12,580 nucleotides of DNA from Chloroflexota bacterium (GCA_012513595.1 JAAZBY010000173.1:1-12580), one strand, 5' to 3'. Positions 1 to 7,361 are shown, counted from the stretch's first letter. Notes: a model not told the origin generated them from the letters alone. A program made the numbers and translations.

Positions 1-601
1 CGCCCACCTGGGGTCGGGCGATCTCGCACAGGGTGGCGATCTCCCCCAGGTCATACATGCCCATCTCGAGCACCGCCCTCTCATGCTCCGCGGTCAGCTC
101 AAACAGCGTGAGGGGTAGGCCAATCTCGTTGTTCTGGTTGCCGGCACTGCGCAGCACGCGGTAGCGCTGCGCCAGCACGGCAAAGGTCGCTTCCTTGGTC
201 GTCGTCTTGCCCACCGAGCCGGTAACGCCGATCACCCGCAGCGCCGGGTAGGCCTCACGCCGGGCCCGTGCCGCCTGCTGCAGCGCAGCCAGCGTGCTCG
301 GCACACGAATCGCCAGCGGCGTGACGCACTGCGACGGCGCGCCCCCGGTGACCAGGTCAACGGCCGGCCGGCCGGGCACCTCGCTACTGACCAATGCCAC
401 CGCCGCGCCGGCGTGGAAGGCAGCCTCGACGTAGGCGTGCCCGTCGGTGCGCTCGCCCGGCAGAGCCACAAAGATGTCCCCCGGGCGCGCCCGGCGCGAG
501 TCGATGGCCACCCCGCCAAGCAGCACGCCCTCGGCCCCGGCAAGCGGTTCTCGCCAGCCGAGGTCGCGCAGAAGCGTCTGCAGGGTGTAGGTCTCTTCCA
601 T
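1..601 (-). CDS. murF: MurF, UDP-MurNAc-tripeptide--D-Ala-D-Ala ligase, C-terminus cut off by the window edge
   Basis: MurF is the cytoplasmic ATP-dependent ligase that adds D-Ala-D-Ala to UDP-MurNAc-tripeptide, the last step of the soluble peptidoglycan precursor. About 200 residues are visible. The Mur N-terminal domain (DSRRARPGDIFVALPGE, about 34-50) is followed by the ATP-binding loop GVTGSVGKTTTKE (125-137). Then come NQNNEIGLPLTL (155-166) and EMGMYDLGEIA (179-189). The SVGKTTTKE loop and the NNEIG-PLTL segment mark MurF rather than MurE, which usually has a TNGKTTT loop. The rest of the central domain and the C-terminal ligase domain lie beyond base 1. The gene starts 42 bases after the ftsI stop. 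The ATG at 601 has only a weak ribosome site (AAGG). An in-frame TTG at 619, just behind GGAGAG, is a real alternative that would add MSEGVA. Confidence 0.93.
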   Translation of the reverse strand, partial: MEETYTLQTLLRDLGWREPLAGAEGVLLGGVAIDSRRARPGDIFVALPGERTDGHAYVEAAFHAGAAVALVSSEVPGRPAVDLVTGGAPSQCVTPLAIRVPSTLAALQQAARARREAYPALRVIGVTGSVGKTTTKEATFAVLAQRYRVLRSAGNQNNEIGLPLTLFELTAEHERAVLEMGMYDLGEIATLCEIARPQVG

Positions 602-643
602 GGCCACGCCTTCGCTCAAACTCTCCGGTCGGTCGGCGCTCCC

Positions 644-2350
644 CTAGGAGCTGGCCGGCGGGATGCCGTAATAGTCGATCAGATACTTGGCCATTTCGGC
701 AAAGGCTGGCCCCGCCACCTCGGCGCCCCAGCGCCCCTGCTCCGGCTTGTCGAACTTGGCCAGAATCACGAAACGCGGGTTGGGCAGCGGCCCAAACCCC
801 ACGAACGACACGATCGTGTCGGCACTGACGTAGCCCTCTTCGCCGATGCCGGCCGTCCCCGACTTGGCTGCCAGCCGGTAGCCGGGCACCAGTGGCCCGC
901 CAAGGCCCATCTCCACCGCGTCGGCCATCATCTCGGCCAGCTCATCCGCCACCACGGCGGAGATCACCCGGCGCACTGCTACGGGGCGCCGCACCTCGGT
1001 GTGATCCGGGTAGTGTACCTCAGCCACGACGCGGGGGCGCATCAGGACCCCTTGGTTGGCCAGCGCTCCATACGCCGCCGCCACCTGCAGGGGCGTCACC
1101 GCAAGGCCCTGCCCGTACGAGTTGGCTCCCAGGTCTGACATGTGCCAGTACGTGCTGCCCGGCACGCGCATGACGCCGGCCGCCTCGCCCCACAGGTCCA
1201 CGCCCGTGATCTCAGAGAAGCCGAACTTGCGGATCGTCTCATAGAACCGCGTCGGCCCCAGCAGCGTGGCCACGTGCGCCGCGCCCACGTTGCGCGAGTA
1301 GCCCAGTAGCTCCGTCATCGTCGTGATGCCGTGGGGCCGCAGGTCCGAGTTAAAGATGCGCCTGCCGCCGACGATGATCTCACCCCGGTCATCGTACGTA
1401 TCGGGCGGGCGGATCACGCGGGCCTCCAGCGCCGCGGCCAGGGTCAGCGGCTTGAACACGGACCCCGGCTCGTACTGGCTGCTGATCGCGCCGTTCACAT
1501 AGGCGGTCGCGCTGTCCACTTCCCAGTAGCGGCCCGGTGAGTAGCCCGGGTAGTCCGCCATGGCCAGAATGCCGCCGGTCTGCGGATCCAGCACAATGAT
1601 CTGGCCATCCACCGCCTGGAACTGCTCGGTGGTCGCCTGCAGGACCTGCTCCGCCTTGTGCTGGACGTTGCGGTCCAGCGTAAGCAGGAGATCAGCACCG
1701 TCCTGGGCGGGCTCGTAGCCACGCTCGTCGACCAGGATCTGCTGCCCCCACAGGTCGCTGACGCCCCGCCACACACCCTCAACGCCGGCCAGCTCCGGGT
1801 CCCAGTACTGCTCCAGGCCATACTGCGGCTCGCCGTCCTTCATCGACATACGAAAGCCCAGCACCGGCGAGGCCAGCTGGTCATCTGGGTAGACGCGGCC
1901 AAAGCGCGCCTCCAGGCGCAGAGCGCTCTTGTCCAGGTCACGGACCTGCATCGCCGCCCCGAGCGGCACGTTGTCGGCCAGCACGACGTACTCGCTATCG
2001 GTACGGGCCAGGTGCGCGGCCATCTGATCCTCCGACACGCCGAGGATCCCCGCCAGGACGGGCGCCAACTCGGCGCGCTCCTCCTCTTGCAGGATGCGTG
2101 GAGACGCGCTCACCCGGTACGTCACCGTGCTGGCCACCAGATACTGGCCGGAGGCATCTAGGATGCTACCGCGTGTGGCCAGGATCCGGTCGGACATGCT
2201 GAGGACCGCGGACTGGGTCTCATCAAGCAAGGGCTGCGGCAGGAGCATCCACTGGGCCGCCCGCCCTACCAGGACCACGGCCGTGACCGCGAACACCGCC
2301 CCCAGCAGGACGATGCGCCGGCGCTGGCCCTGTTGCTCGACTTCCGCCAT
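644..2350 (-). CDS. ftsI: Class B penicillin-binding protein, FtsI/PBP2 type (septal D,D-transpeptidase)
   Basis: This is a membrane-anchored transpeptidase that cross-links peptidoglycan at the division site, working with FtsW and the FtsQLB-type complex (family knowledge). The 568 residues show a basic N-terminus, one membrane segment (about 13-31), then the class B dimerisation domain with RGSILDASG near 60-68. The transpeptidase domain has all three catalytic motifs: SVFK with Ser297 and Lys300, SRN at 352-354, and KSGT at 496-499. The protein ends soon after the transpeptidase fold, so there is no PASTA domain. The start is supported by GAGGAG four bases upstream of ATG. It lies 33 bases after the ftsL-like stop and 42 bases before murF, clearly one operon. 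Gene context favours the division enzyme over an elongation PBP2, although motifs alone do not separate them. Confidence 0.93.
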   Translation of the reverse strand: MAEVEQQGQRRRIVLLGAVFAVTAVVLVGRAAQWMLLPQPLLDETQSAVLSMSDRILATRGSILDASGQYLVASTVTYRVSASPRILQEEERAELAPVLAGILGVSEDQMAAHLARTDSEYVVLADNVPLGAAMQVRDLDKSALRLEARFGRVYPDDQLASPVLGFRMSMKDGEPQYGLEQYWDPELAGVEGVWRGVSDLWGQQILVDERGYEPAQDGADLLLTLDRNVQHKAEQVLQATTEQFQAVDGQIIVLDPQTGGILAMADYPGYSPGRYWEVDSATAYVNGAISSQYEPGSVFKPLTLAAALEARVIRPPDTYDDRGEIIVGGRRIFNSDLRPHGITTMTELLGYSRNVGAAHVATLLGPTRFYETIRKFGFSEITGVDLWGEAAGVMRVPGSTYWHMSDLGANSYGQGLAVTPLQVAAAYGALANQGVLMRPRVVAEVHYPDHTEVRRPVAVRRVISAVVADELAEMMADAVEMGLGGPLVPGYRLAAKSGTAGIGEEGYVSADTIVSFVGFGPLPNPRFVILAKFDKPEQGRWGAEVAGPAFAEMAKYLIDYYGIPPASS

Positions 2351-2383
2351 CGTTCTCCTCGTGCAAGCGAGGCACCGGCCTTT

Positions 2384-2890
2384 CTACGGCGCCGATGCGC
2401 TCTCCACAGGCGTGCCCAGCCATTCGCCCAGCTGGGTCACCATGGCACGGACGCGGCGCCCGATGGCCGTCTCTGCCTCTGTGGCTTTGCCGTCCGCGGG
2501 GGCGTCCTCCGCCACTGCACTAGCCAGCGGCTCCGGCTCCGGATACTCGATGACCAGGTGCCGCACCGGGTCGGTGGCCTCGGGCAACACGTAGTCGAGC
2601 TCCTTGGCGAGCGCCGTGAGGCGCGTCAGCGACCCTGCCACGGCCACCTCGCTGCGCAGTGAGGTGATCTCTCGGCGCAGGCGCTCCTTCTGGTCCTGCA
2701 ACTGGCGCACGGTGGCCCCGTACGAGGCTGCCTCGGCGGCCTGCTCGAGATAGAGCCACCCCGCCAACCCGAGGAGAGCCAGCACCAACCCGGCGAACGC
2801 CCAGCGGCGCACATCCACGCGGGTGCCGCCCGACCTGCCGGCCGCCTGGCTGATGTGAAAGAACGGGACCTCTGTCCGCCGGTTCTCCAT
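2384..2890 (-). CDS. ftsL: FtsL-like cell division protein (bitopic, coiled coil)
   Basis: This is a small single-pass membrane protein at the ftsL position between rsmH and ftsI. In the family, FtsL pairs with an FtsB/DivIC partner through its coiled coil and activates FtsWI septal synthesis. The 168 residues show a cytoplasmic N-terminus (1-29) and one membrane helix (about 30-48). A heptad-like coiled coil follows (about 55-90, VRQLQDQKERLRREITSLRSE), as in FtsL/DivIC. Beyond it lies an unusual tail: an acidic, Ala/Pro-rich linker (about 115-140) and a predicted amphipathic helix IGRRVRAMVTQLGEWLG (143-159). I chose the ATG at 2890, preceded by AGGG at a spacing of 7. The frame is also open upstream to an ATG at 2986, but that would overlap rsmH and add residues with no family character. 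Identification rests on topology and position, since FtsL sequences diverge strongly. Confidence 0.8.
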   Translation of the reverse strand: MENRRTEVPFFHISQAAGRSGGTRVDVRRWAFAGLVLALLGLAGWLYLEQAAEAASYGATVRQLQDQKERLRREITSLRSEVAVAGSLTRLTALAKELDYVLPEATDPVRHLVIEYPEPEPLASAVAEDAPADGKATEAETAIGRRVRAMVTQLGEWLGTPVESASAP

Positions 2891-2927
2891 AGCAAGACCC
2901 TGTAGCTCTCTGATGGCTGGCCTCGCA

Positions 2928-2949
2928 GTAGCGCCTTTCGGCGCGCTAC
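2928..2949 (-). other. Small hairpin over the rsmH stop codon
   Basis: On the minus-strand transcript GTAGC-GC-GCC-GAAA-GGC-GCTAC can fold into an 8-bp stem with a 2-base bulge and a GAAA tetraloop. It includes the rsmH TAG and sits about 38 bases before the ftsL start. There is no U-tract, so termination is unlikely. A role in tuning rsmH/ftsL output or protecting mRNA is only inference. Confidence 0.35.
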
Positions 2950-3884
2950 GACGCCCGGATCCTCTCCGCGATGCGCAGCCGCGCACTGCGGCTGCGCGGA
3001 TTGCGGGCCACCTCCTCGGGGCTGGCCTGCAACGGTTTCTTGGTCACCGGCCTCAACGTGGCCACGTGCCCGCATACGCACACCGGGACGCGCGGCGGGC
3101 ACACGCAGTCCTTCGACTCGCGCACCATGAACTGCTTGACGATGCGATCTTCCAGCGAGTGAAACGAGATCACCGCCAGGCGCCCGCCCGGCTCTAGCAG
3201 GGCCACCGCCTGAGGCAGCACCGCCTCGAGAGAGTCGAGCTCGCCGTTCACAGCGATGCGGAGCGCCTGAAAGGTGCGCGTGGCCGGGTGTATCCCCCCG
3301 GAACGCCCCCTCACCGCCCCGGCCACTACCCGGGCCAGCTCCAACGTCGTGTGCAGCGGGCGGGCCGCCACGATGGCCCGCGCCACCCGTCGCGAGTGCC
3401 GCTCCTCGCCATACTGAAAGATCAGGTCGGCCAGCGCATCGGCGGGCCAGGTGTTCACGATCTCGGCCGCGCTGAGCTCCGACTGCGGAGACATGCGCAT
3501 GTCCAGCGGGCCATCCTCCTGGAAGGAGAAGCCGCGCTCGGGACGATCCAGCTGGAGCGAAGAAACCCCCAGGTCGAGCAGGATGCCGCTCACCGCGCCG
3601 AAACCGGCCTCGCGGGCCAGAGCGGCCAGATGGCGGAACTCCCCCTGGCAGAGGACGGCACGCCCACCGAACTCGGCGAGCCCTCCCTGCGCCAGGCTGA
3701 GTGCCTCGGGGTCCCGGTCGATGCCCAGCAGGCGCCCGTCCGGCGCCGTGCGCTGCAGCAGGCCCCTGGCGTGGCCGCCCAGGCCGACGGTGCCGTCGAT
3801 CAGGTCCTGCCCGGGGCCCGGGCAAAGGCCTGTCATGACCTCCTGGTAGAGCACGGGGACATGCAGACGTCCGCTCTCCGCCAT
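2946..3884 (-). CDS. rsmH: RsmH (MraW), 16S rRNA (cytosine1402-N4)-methyltransferase
   Basis: RsmH uses S-adenosylmethionine to methylate N4 of C1402 in 16S rRNA, tuning the decoding centre. The full-length 312-residue protein shows the diagnostic motifs in order: HVPVL (8-12), the SAM site [10 protein letters not shown] (30-39), GIDRD (54-58), [12 protein letters not shown] (102-113) and GPLDMRM (125-131). Further on come [15 protein letters not shown] (199-213), [13 protein letters not shown] (238-250) and the C-terminal [10 protein letters not shown] (295-304). Between the last two lies a cysteine pair motif, C260-V-C262 and C269-V-C271 followed by GH, seen in a subset of RsmH proteins and suggestive of metal binding. 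Only two bases separate the mraZ TAG from this ATG, and no ribosome site stands out, so translation is probably coupled to mraZ. Confidence 0.97.
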   Translation of the reverse strand: MAESGRLHVPVLYQEVMTGLCPGPGQDLIDGTVGLGGHARGLLQRTAPDGRLLGIDRDPEALSLAQGGLAEFGGRAVLCQGEFRHLAALAREAGFGAVSGILLDLGVSSLQLDRPERGFSFQEDGPLDMRMSPQSELSAAEIVNTWPADALADLIFQYGEERHSRRVARAIVAARPLHTTLELARVVAGAVRGRSGGIHPATRTFQALRIAVNGELDSLEAVLPQAVALLEPGGRLAVISFHSLEDRIVKQFMVRESKDCVCPPRVPVCVCGHVATLRPVTKKPLQASPEEVARNPRSRSARLRIAERIRAS

Positions 3885-3886
3885 GT

Positions 3887-4318
3887 CTAGACGCCCATCT
3901 GGCCGACGGCGCCCAGGATCTCCTCAATGTCGGCCAGGTTCTCGGCCAGGGTCTGTTGCCAGGCCTCGGGGTTCCAGATCTCGATCACGCTGTTGGCGCC
4001 CACCAAAACGGCATCCTCGCGGATGCCGACAAACTCGCGGAGGAAGGCCGGGATCAGCACGCGCCCCATCTTGTCCAGCGTGGCCTCAGACGCCCCACTG
4101 AACAACAGCCGGGTATACGACCGGGCACCTTTGCTCGATCGCGGCAGGCGACCAAGGGCCTCCGCGAGAGCGTCCCATTCGTGGCGCGGGTAGATGATCA
4201 GGCAGGCGTCCTGGCCGCGCGCGATGACCAGACCATCCTCCAGCTGCGCACGAAACCGCGCCGGGATGGTGAGGCGACCCTTGCTGTCCAGCGAGTGGGT
4301 GTATTCGCCCAGGAACAT
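3887..4318 (-). CDS. mraZ: MraZ, transcriptional regulator of the dcw cluster
   Basis: MraZ is an AbrB-like DNA-binding protein that forms oligomeric rings and, in E. coli, binds repeated TGGG-type boxes ahead of its own operon. The 143 residues begin [15 protein letters not shown] and carry the two swapped-hairpin repeats with the signature DxxxR: D11-S-K-G-R15 in [13 protein letters not shown] and D82-K-M-G-R86 in [15 protein letters not shown]. The usual MraZ length is 140-150. I placed the start at 4318, where the family N-terminus begins. An ATG 12 codons upstream would add MGRGSWRGSTPS, which has no family counterpart. A GAGGAA about 10 bases upstream serves as a slightly distant ribosome site. 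It is the first gene of the dcw operon, preceded by a strong promoter and phased TGG boxes, so autoregulation is likely. Confidence 0.97.
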   Translation of the reverse strand: MFLGEYTHSLDSKGRLTIPARFRAQLEDGLVIARGQDACLIIYPRHEWDALAEALGRLPRSSKGARSYTRLLFSGASEATLDKMGRVLIPAFLREFVGIREDAVLVGANSVIEIWNPEAWQQTLAENLADIEEILGAVGQMGV

Positions 4319-4388
4319 GGATGGTGTGCTTCCTCGCCAAGAGCCGCGCCCCACCTACCGGGCGTCGGCGCCACCTGTTCGGGAAGGA

Positions 4389-4424
4389 GGGCCACTTTCT
4401 GCCATTCCCTCCCACAAAGCACCA
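4389..4424 (-). promoter_or_regulatory. Putative MraZ operator: four TGG boxes at exact 10-base spacing
   Basis: On the minus strand the hexamers TGGTGC (4424-4419), TGGGAG (4414-4409), TGGCAG (4404-4399) and TGGCCC (4394-4389) each begin exactly 10 bases after the previous one. Known E. coli MraZ sites are TGGGN repeats with the same period. The array starts at the predicted transcription start and lies 71-106 bases upstream of the mraZ ATG. Only the second box matches TGGGA fully, so the array is degenerate. The GGAGGG and CCCTCC inside it could also pair in RNA. Confidence 0.6.
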
Positions 4425-4426
4425 CC

Positions 4427-4455
4427 AGTATACACCACAACTACCCCGCTGCCAA
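4427..4455 (-). promoter_or_regulatory. Sigma70-type promoter of the dcw operon
   Basis: The minus strand reads TTGGCA (4455-4450), a 17-base spacer, then TATACT (4432-4427). Each hexamer is one base from consensus and the spacing is optimal. The predicted transcription start is near 4420, giving a leader of about 100 bases before mraZ. The MraZ-type boxes lie immediately downstream, which suits repression by MraZ. Confidence 0.7.
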
Positions 4456-4476
4456 TAGGAATAGCCCGCCGGGCCG

Positions 4477-4501
4477 AAAAGTTGGGTGAATATTCGCCAA
4501 C
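4477..4501 (-). terminator. Possible weak intrinsic terminator or palindromic operator upstream of the dcw promoter
   Basis: On the minus strand GTTGG and CCAAC enclose the palindrome GAATATTC and are followed by TTTT. It can be read as a 5-bp stem with a U4 run ending transcription from the TIM-barrel gene. It can also be read as an imperfect palindromic protein site about 22 bases upstream of the -35. The short stem makes either reading uncertain. Confidence 0.35.
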
Positions 4502-4518
4502 GGATCTGGGCAACTTGT

Positions 4519-4560
4519 GCGCGGCCCTACCCGTCACCGCCAGGCCCTGACGGGCCGCGC
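4519..4560 (-). terminator. GC-rich hairpin after the TIM-barrel gene
   Basis: The 9-base ends GCGCGGCCC and GGGCCGCGC are perfect inverted repeats, and a second perfect pair, CCCGTCA and TGACGGG, nests inside. The result is a long stem with one bulge. It begins 20 bases after the TIM-barrel stop, so it probably ends or protects the upstream operon's mRNA. No U-tract follows directly. An alternative hairpin, GGCCC-GTCA-GGGCC, can form from the same bases. Confidence 0.5.
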
Positions 4561-4580
4561 GAGAGGGCAGCAGCGGCTTC

Positions 4581-5417
4581 CTAGAGCGGGGAGTCTGGAG
4601 CGGGGCGGCGTCTCACGCGTAGATAATCCACCAGCGCCGCCAGGGCGCGGCGCAGACCGGCGGGCGACCAAGCGCGCAGCGCGATGGGGCTCACCTCGTA
4701 CGTCACGGGGCCCGCGTAGCCATCCGCTGCCAGGAGCGTGGTGAACTCATCGAGCGGCATCACGCCGTCTTCCGGCATGCGGTGCTCCGTTAGCAGCGGG
4801 CGCATGTAAGGCAGATCCAGAAGGGGTTCGTCGGGGCTCAGGTTGCTCAGGTGCACATTGGCGACCCGTGGGCGCAGCAGCGCATAGGCCTCCAGCAGGT
4901 CGAGCCGCTGGATCGCCGCATGGCAGGCATCGAAGGTGATGTCCAGGTCGTGCTGTTCGGCAAAGGCCAGCAAATCGGGCAGCTGCCCCAGGATGCGCCG
5001 GCCTGCCTCGTGCGGCGGATACCCCGAGTTCTCCAGGGCGATCCGCACGCCGCTCCCGTCCAGCTGCTGAGACGCCTCGTCGAGCGTCGCCAGCCAGCGC
5101 TGCGCCGCCGGGTGCTCCCAGGCGTCCACTGTGGGTGGATGGATCACCAGGTGCGAGCAGCCGACCTCGAACGCCGCGTCCAGCGCGTCGCGGAGGCGCT
5201 CCGCCGGGCCCCCGCCCACGATGGGCGTCAGGGCCTGGTGCACCGTGTAGACCTGCAGCCCGTGCCGGCGAGCCAGGCGCACCACGCGCCCGGCGCCGCG
5301 CAGCCATGTCTCCGGGCCGGTCACCAGCTCCAGCCCGTCAAAGCCGGCCTCCGCCGCCAGGGCGAGCGCCCGCGCCAGCGGCAGATGATAGAGCGACGCG
5401 GTGGAAAGGCTGATCAT
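4581..5417 (-). CDS. Sugar phosphate isomerase/epimerase-like protein (xylose isomerase-type TIM barrel)
   Basis: This 278-residue protein belongs to the AP-endonuclease-2 / xylose isomerase-like TIM-barrel superfamily, whose members are divalent-metal isomerases, epimerases, dehydratases or endonucleases. Barrel strands and candidate metal ligands are visible in the usual order: GFDGLELV with Glu30, VIHPP with His93, RIALENSG with Glu129, ITFDACHA with Asp163 and His166, ANVHLSN with His189, and VTYEVSP with Glu241. This is the layout of sugar isomerases/epimerases and not a full endonuclease IV. The substrate cannot be told from sequence. Its ATG overlaps the nadD stop as ATGA, so it is translationally coupled as the last gene of the operon and is followed by a hairpin. 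A link to NAD or sugar-nucleotide metabolism would be speculation. Confidence 0.88.
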   Translation of the reverse strand: MISLSTASLYHLPLARALALAAEAGFDGLELVTGPETWLRGAGRVVRLARRHGLQVYTVHQALTPIVGGGPAERLRDALDAAFEVGCSHLVIHPPTVDAWEHPAAQRWLATLDEASQQLDGSGVRIALENSGYPPHEAGRRILGQLPDLLAFAEQHDLDITFDACHAAIQRLDLLEAYALLRPRVANVHLSNLSPDEPLLDLPYMRPLLTEHRMPEDGVMPLDEFTTLLAADGYAGPVTYEVSPIALRAWSPAGLRRALAALVDYLRVRRRPAPDSPL

Positions 5418-6058
5418 GGTGCGCTCTCTCGGCGGCCCTCGCCCGGCTCCTGCGGCGCGTACAGCCCGTGCTCAGCGATGTACCGCTCCACAGCCCCGGG
5501 TACCTGGTAACGGATCGGCAACCCCGCGCGCACTCGGGCGCGCAGCTCGGTGGAGGAAATGCCGACCTCCAGCATGTCCAACACCTCGGTACGCTCCGTC
5601 AGCCCCGGCACCACGCGCTCCATTTCGTCCAACTGCACGGCACAGCCGGGTCGGCTCACGACGACGAGCCGACATAGCTGCAGGATGCGCTGCGGATCTC
5701 GCCAGCGGGGAAAGCTCTCCAGCGAGTCCATACCCATGATAAAGTACAGGTCCGCGTCGGGCGCCAACTCTCTACGCAGGTGAAGCAGCGTATCCACCGT
5801 GAAGGACGGCCCCTCGCGCTCGATCTCGATGGCCGATACGGCGAAGAGTGGGTTGTCCGCCACCGCCTCGCAGACCATGCGATAGCGGTGCTCCCTGGGC
5901 GCCGGTTCGTCGTCTAGCTTGTGCGGAGAGATGCGCGCGGGTACGAACACAACCCGCTCCAGCCCCAGCCGCACCCGCGCCTCCTCGGCCACGATCAGGT
6001 GCCCCACGTGCACGGGATCGAACGTCCCGCCGAAAATGCCCACCCGCCTGCCTGCCAC
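5414..6058 (-). CDS. nadD: NadD, nicotinate-nucleotide adenylyltransferase
   Basis: NadD joins nicotinate mononucleotide and ATP to form deamido-NAD, the penultimate step of NAD synthesis. The 214-residue product shows the nucleotidyltransferase signature GIFGGTFDPVHVGHL (7-21), with the HxGH pair His17 and His20. FVPARISPHK (38-47), YFIMGMDSLESFPRWRDP (105-122) and the C-terminal ISSTELRARVRAG (167-179) follow. YIAEHGLY closes the family domain. I start it at GTG 6058, behind AAGGAGG at a spacing of about 10. The frame is open further upstream into obgE, but those residues are unlike NadD. It begins 31 bases after the obgE stop and ends in an ATGA overlap with the TIM-barrel gene. Pairing of obg and nadD is common across bacteria. 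Confidence 0.96.
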   Translation of the reverse strand: MAGRRVGIFGGTFDPVHVGHLIVAEEARVRLGLERVVFVPARISPHKLDDEPAPREHRYRMVCEAVADNPLFAVSAIEIEREGPSFTVDTLLHLRRELAPDADLYFIMGMDSLESFPRWRDPQRILQLCRLVVVSRPGCAVQLDEMERVVPGLTERTEVLDMLEVGISSTELRARVRAGLPIRYQVPGAVERYIAEHGLYAPQEPGEGRRESAP

Positions 6059-6089
6059 GGTGCGTTCGCCTCCTTGCCGTCCCGCTGAC

Positions 6090-7346
6090 CTAGTGCCACT
6101 CCAGCTCGATGTCGCCGATGTGCACAGCATCGCCAAGGTCCACACCCGCCTCTTCCAGTAGCGCCGAGATACCCCGCGCCTGCAGGATGCGCTCAAACCG
6201 CTCCATCGCCTCTTCGTTGGTCCAGTCGGTCATCTGGGCCAGCCGTTCGATCTCCTCACCCGCCACACGGTAGGACTCGGGTCCTTCCTTTGTCACAACG
6301 ACTGCGGTGCTCTCCCGCTCATGCGGGCGAAACACCACCAGCTCCTCCTCGGTCTCTTCGGGCAACTCGGCCAGCAGCGCATCGACCGCATAGAGCAGCT
6401 CCGCCACGCCCTCGCCGGTGGCCGCCGAGATGGGGTAGAGCGCCTTTACCTCCTGGCCCAGCCCGTGACGCACCTCCGCGAACCGCTCGCGGGCCTCGGT
6501 GATGTCGATCTTGTTGAGGGCCACGATCTGGGGCTTGTGGGCCAGCCTCTCGCTATGTAGGGCCAGCTCCCGGTTGATGGCGTTATAGTCCTCGATGGGG
6601 TCGGGGCTGGAGCCATCCAGGATATGCACCAACAGCCGAGTGCGCTCCACGTGGCGCAGGAACTGCAGCCCCAGGCCCGCGCCCTCGCTGGCGCCCTCGA
6701 TGAGCCCGGGAATATCGGCCATCACCAGCGAGTGCGCCCCTATCTCCACCACGCCCAGGTTGGGGCTGAGGGTGGTAAAGGGATAGTCGGCGATCTTGGG
6801 CCGCGCCGCGCTCACCCGCGCCAACAGGGTGGACTTGCCTGCGTTCGGCTTGCCCAGCAGGCCCACGTCGGCGATCAGTTTGAGTTCCAGATGGAGGGTG
6901 CGCTCTTCGCCCGCCTCCCCCTTTTCGGCAAAGCTCGGGGCCTGCCGGGTGGAGGTCTTGAACGTGGCGTTGCCGCGCCCCCCGCGCCCACCCCGGGCCA
7001 CGACCACGGTCTGCCCATCGCGGGCCAGATCGGCGAGGATGCGGCCCGTCCCGCGCTCATGAACGACGGTGCCCACCGGCACGTCGACGATGAGGTCCTC
7101 GCCACTACGCCCCTGCTGGTTCTGCCGCGCGCCCCTCTCGCCGTCCTCGGCGAAAAAGTGGCGCCGCCTGGTAAAGGCCACCAGGGTGTTCACGCTCTCG
7201 GTCGCGCGCAGCACCACACTGCCGCCCGTGCCACCGTTCCCACCGCTGGGGCCGCCATAGGGCACGTGCTTTTCCCGGCGGAAGGCGACCAAGCCGTCTC
7301 CGCCGCGGCCGGCCCGCACGATGATGCTTGCTTCATCAAAGAACAA
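6090..7346 (-). CDS. obgE: Obg/CgtA GTPase with OCT domain
   Basis: Obg is an essential GTPase that binds the 50S subunit during late assembly and responds to stress nucleotides. The 418 residues divide into the glycine-rich Obg fold (1-157), the G domain, and a C-terminal OCT domain (about 340-418). The Obg fold includes [19 protein letters not shown] and [12 protein letters not shown]. The G domain has G1 GKPNAGKS at 165-172, TT191-192, G3 DIPG at 211-214, G4 NKID at 278-281 and G5 SAA at 307-309. The OCT domain contains [20 protein letters not shown] is typical of Gram-positive and related lineages and absent from E. coli Obg. The start is TTG at 7346: AGGAGG lies five bases upstream and the encoded N-terminus MFFDEASI fits the family exactly. 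The start and its ribosome site lie inside the last codons of mnmG. Confidence 0.97.
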   Translation of the reverse strand: MFFDEASIIVRAGRGGDGLVAFRREKHVPYGGPSGGNGGTGGSVVLRATESVNTLVAFTRRRHFFAEDGERGARQNQQGRSGEDLIVDVPVGTVVHERGTGRILADLARDGQTVVVARGGRGGRGNATFKTSTRQAPSFAEKGEAGEERTLHLELKLIADVGLLGKPNAGKSTLLARVSAARPKIADYPFTTLSPNLGVVEIGAHSLVMADIPGLIEGASEGAGLGLQFLRHVERTRLLVHILDGSSPDPIEDYNAINRELALHSERLAHKPQIVALNKIDITEARERFAEVRHGLGQEVKALYPISAATGEGVAELLYAVDALLAELPEETEEELVVFRPHERESTAVVVTKEGPESYRVAGEEIERLAQMTDWTNEEAMERFERILQARGISALLEEAGVDLGDAVHIGDIELEWH

Positions 7347-7361
7347 GAGATCCTCCTTGCC
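7336..7361 (-). promoter_or_regulatory. mnmG/obgE overlap with obgE ribosome site and TTG start
   Basis: The last codons of mnmG contain AAGGAGG, then a 5-base spacer, then the obgE TTG. The mnmG TGA falls 11 bases into obgE. The strong ribosome site compensates for the rare start codon and fixes the obgE start. The arrangement suggests that ribosomes finishing mnmG help initiate obgE. Confidence 0.75.

Noticed and set aside
2626..3927. A 433-codon minus-strand frame overlapping rsmH and ftsL in another reading frame
   Set aside because: It covers the same strand as rsmH, whose motifs are complete in the true frame. The alternative translation is Gly/Arg/Pro-rich and has no family features.
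4319..4354. 12-codon N-terminal extension of MraZ
   Set aside because: The family N-terminus is MFLGEY-like, starting at 4318. The extra residues are unlike any MraZ.
4319..4580. tRNA, small RNA or CRISPR repeat in the largest intergenic regions
   Set aside because: Neither 4319-4580 nor 9983-10226 shows a cloverleaf, a TTCRANY-type T-loop in context, or repeated spacers. The only structure is the promoter elements, hairpins and palindrome reported above.
6059..6196. 46-codon N-terminal extension of nadD into obgE
   Set aside because: NadD proteins begin just before GIFGGTFDP. The extension is coded within obgE and is unlike the family; GTG 6058 has its own ribosome site.
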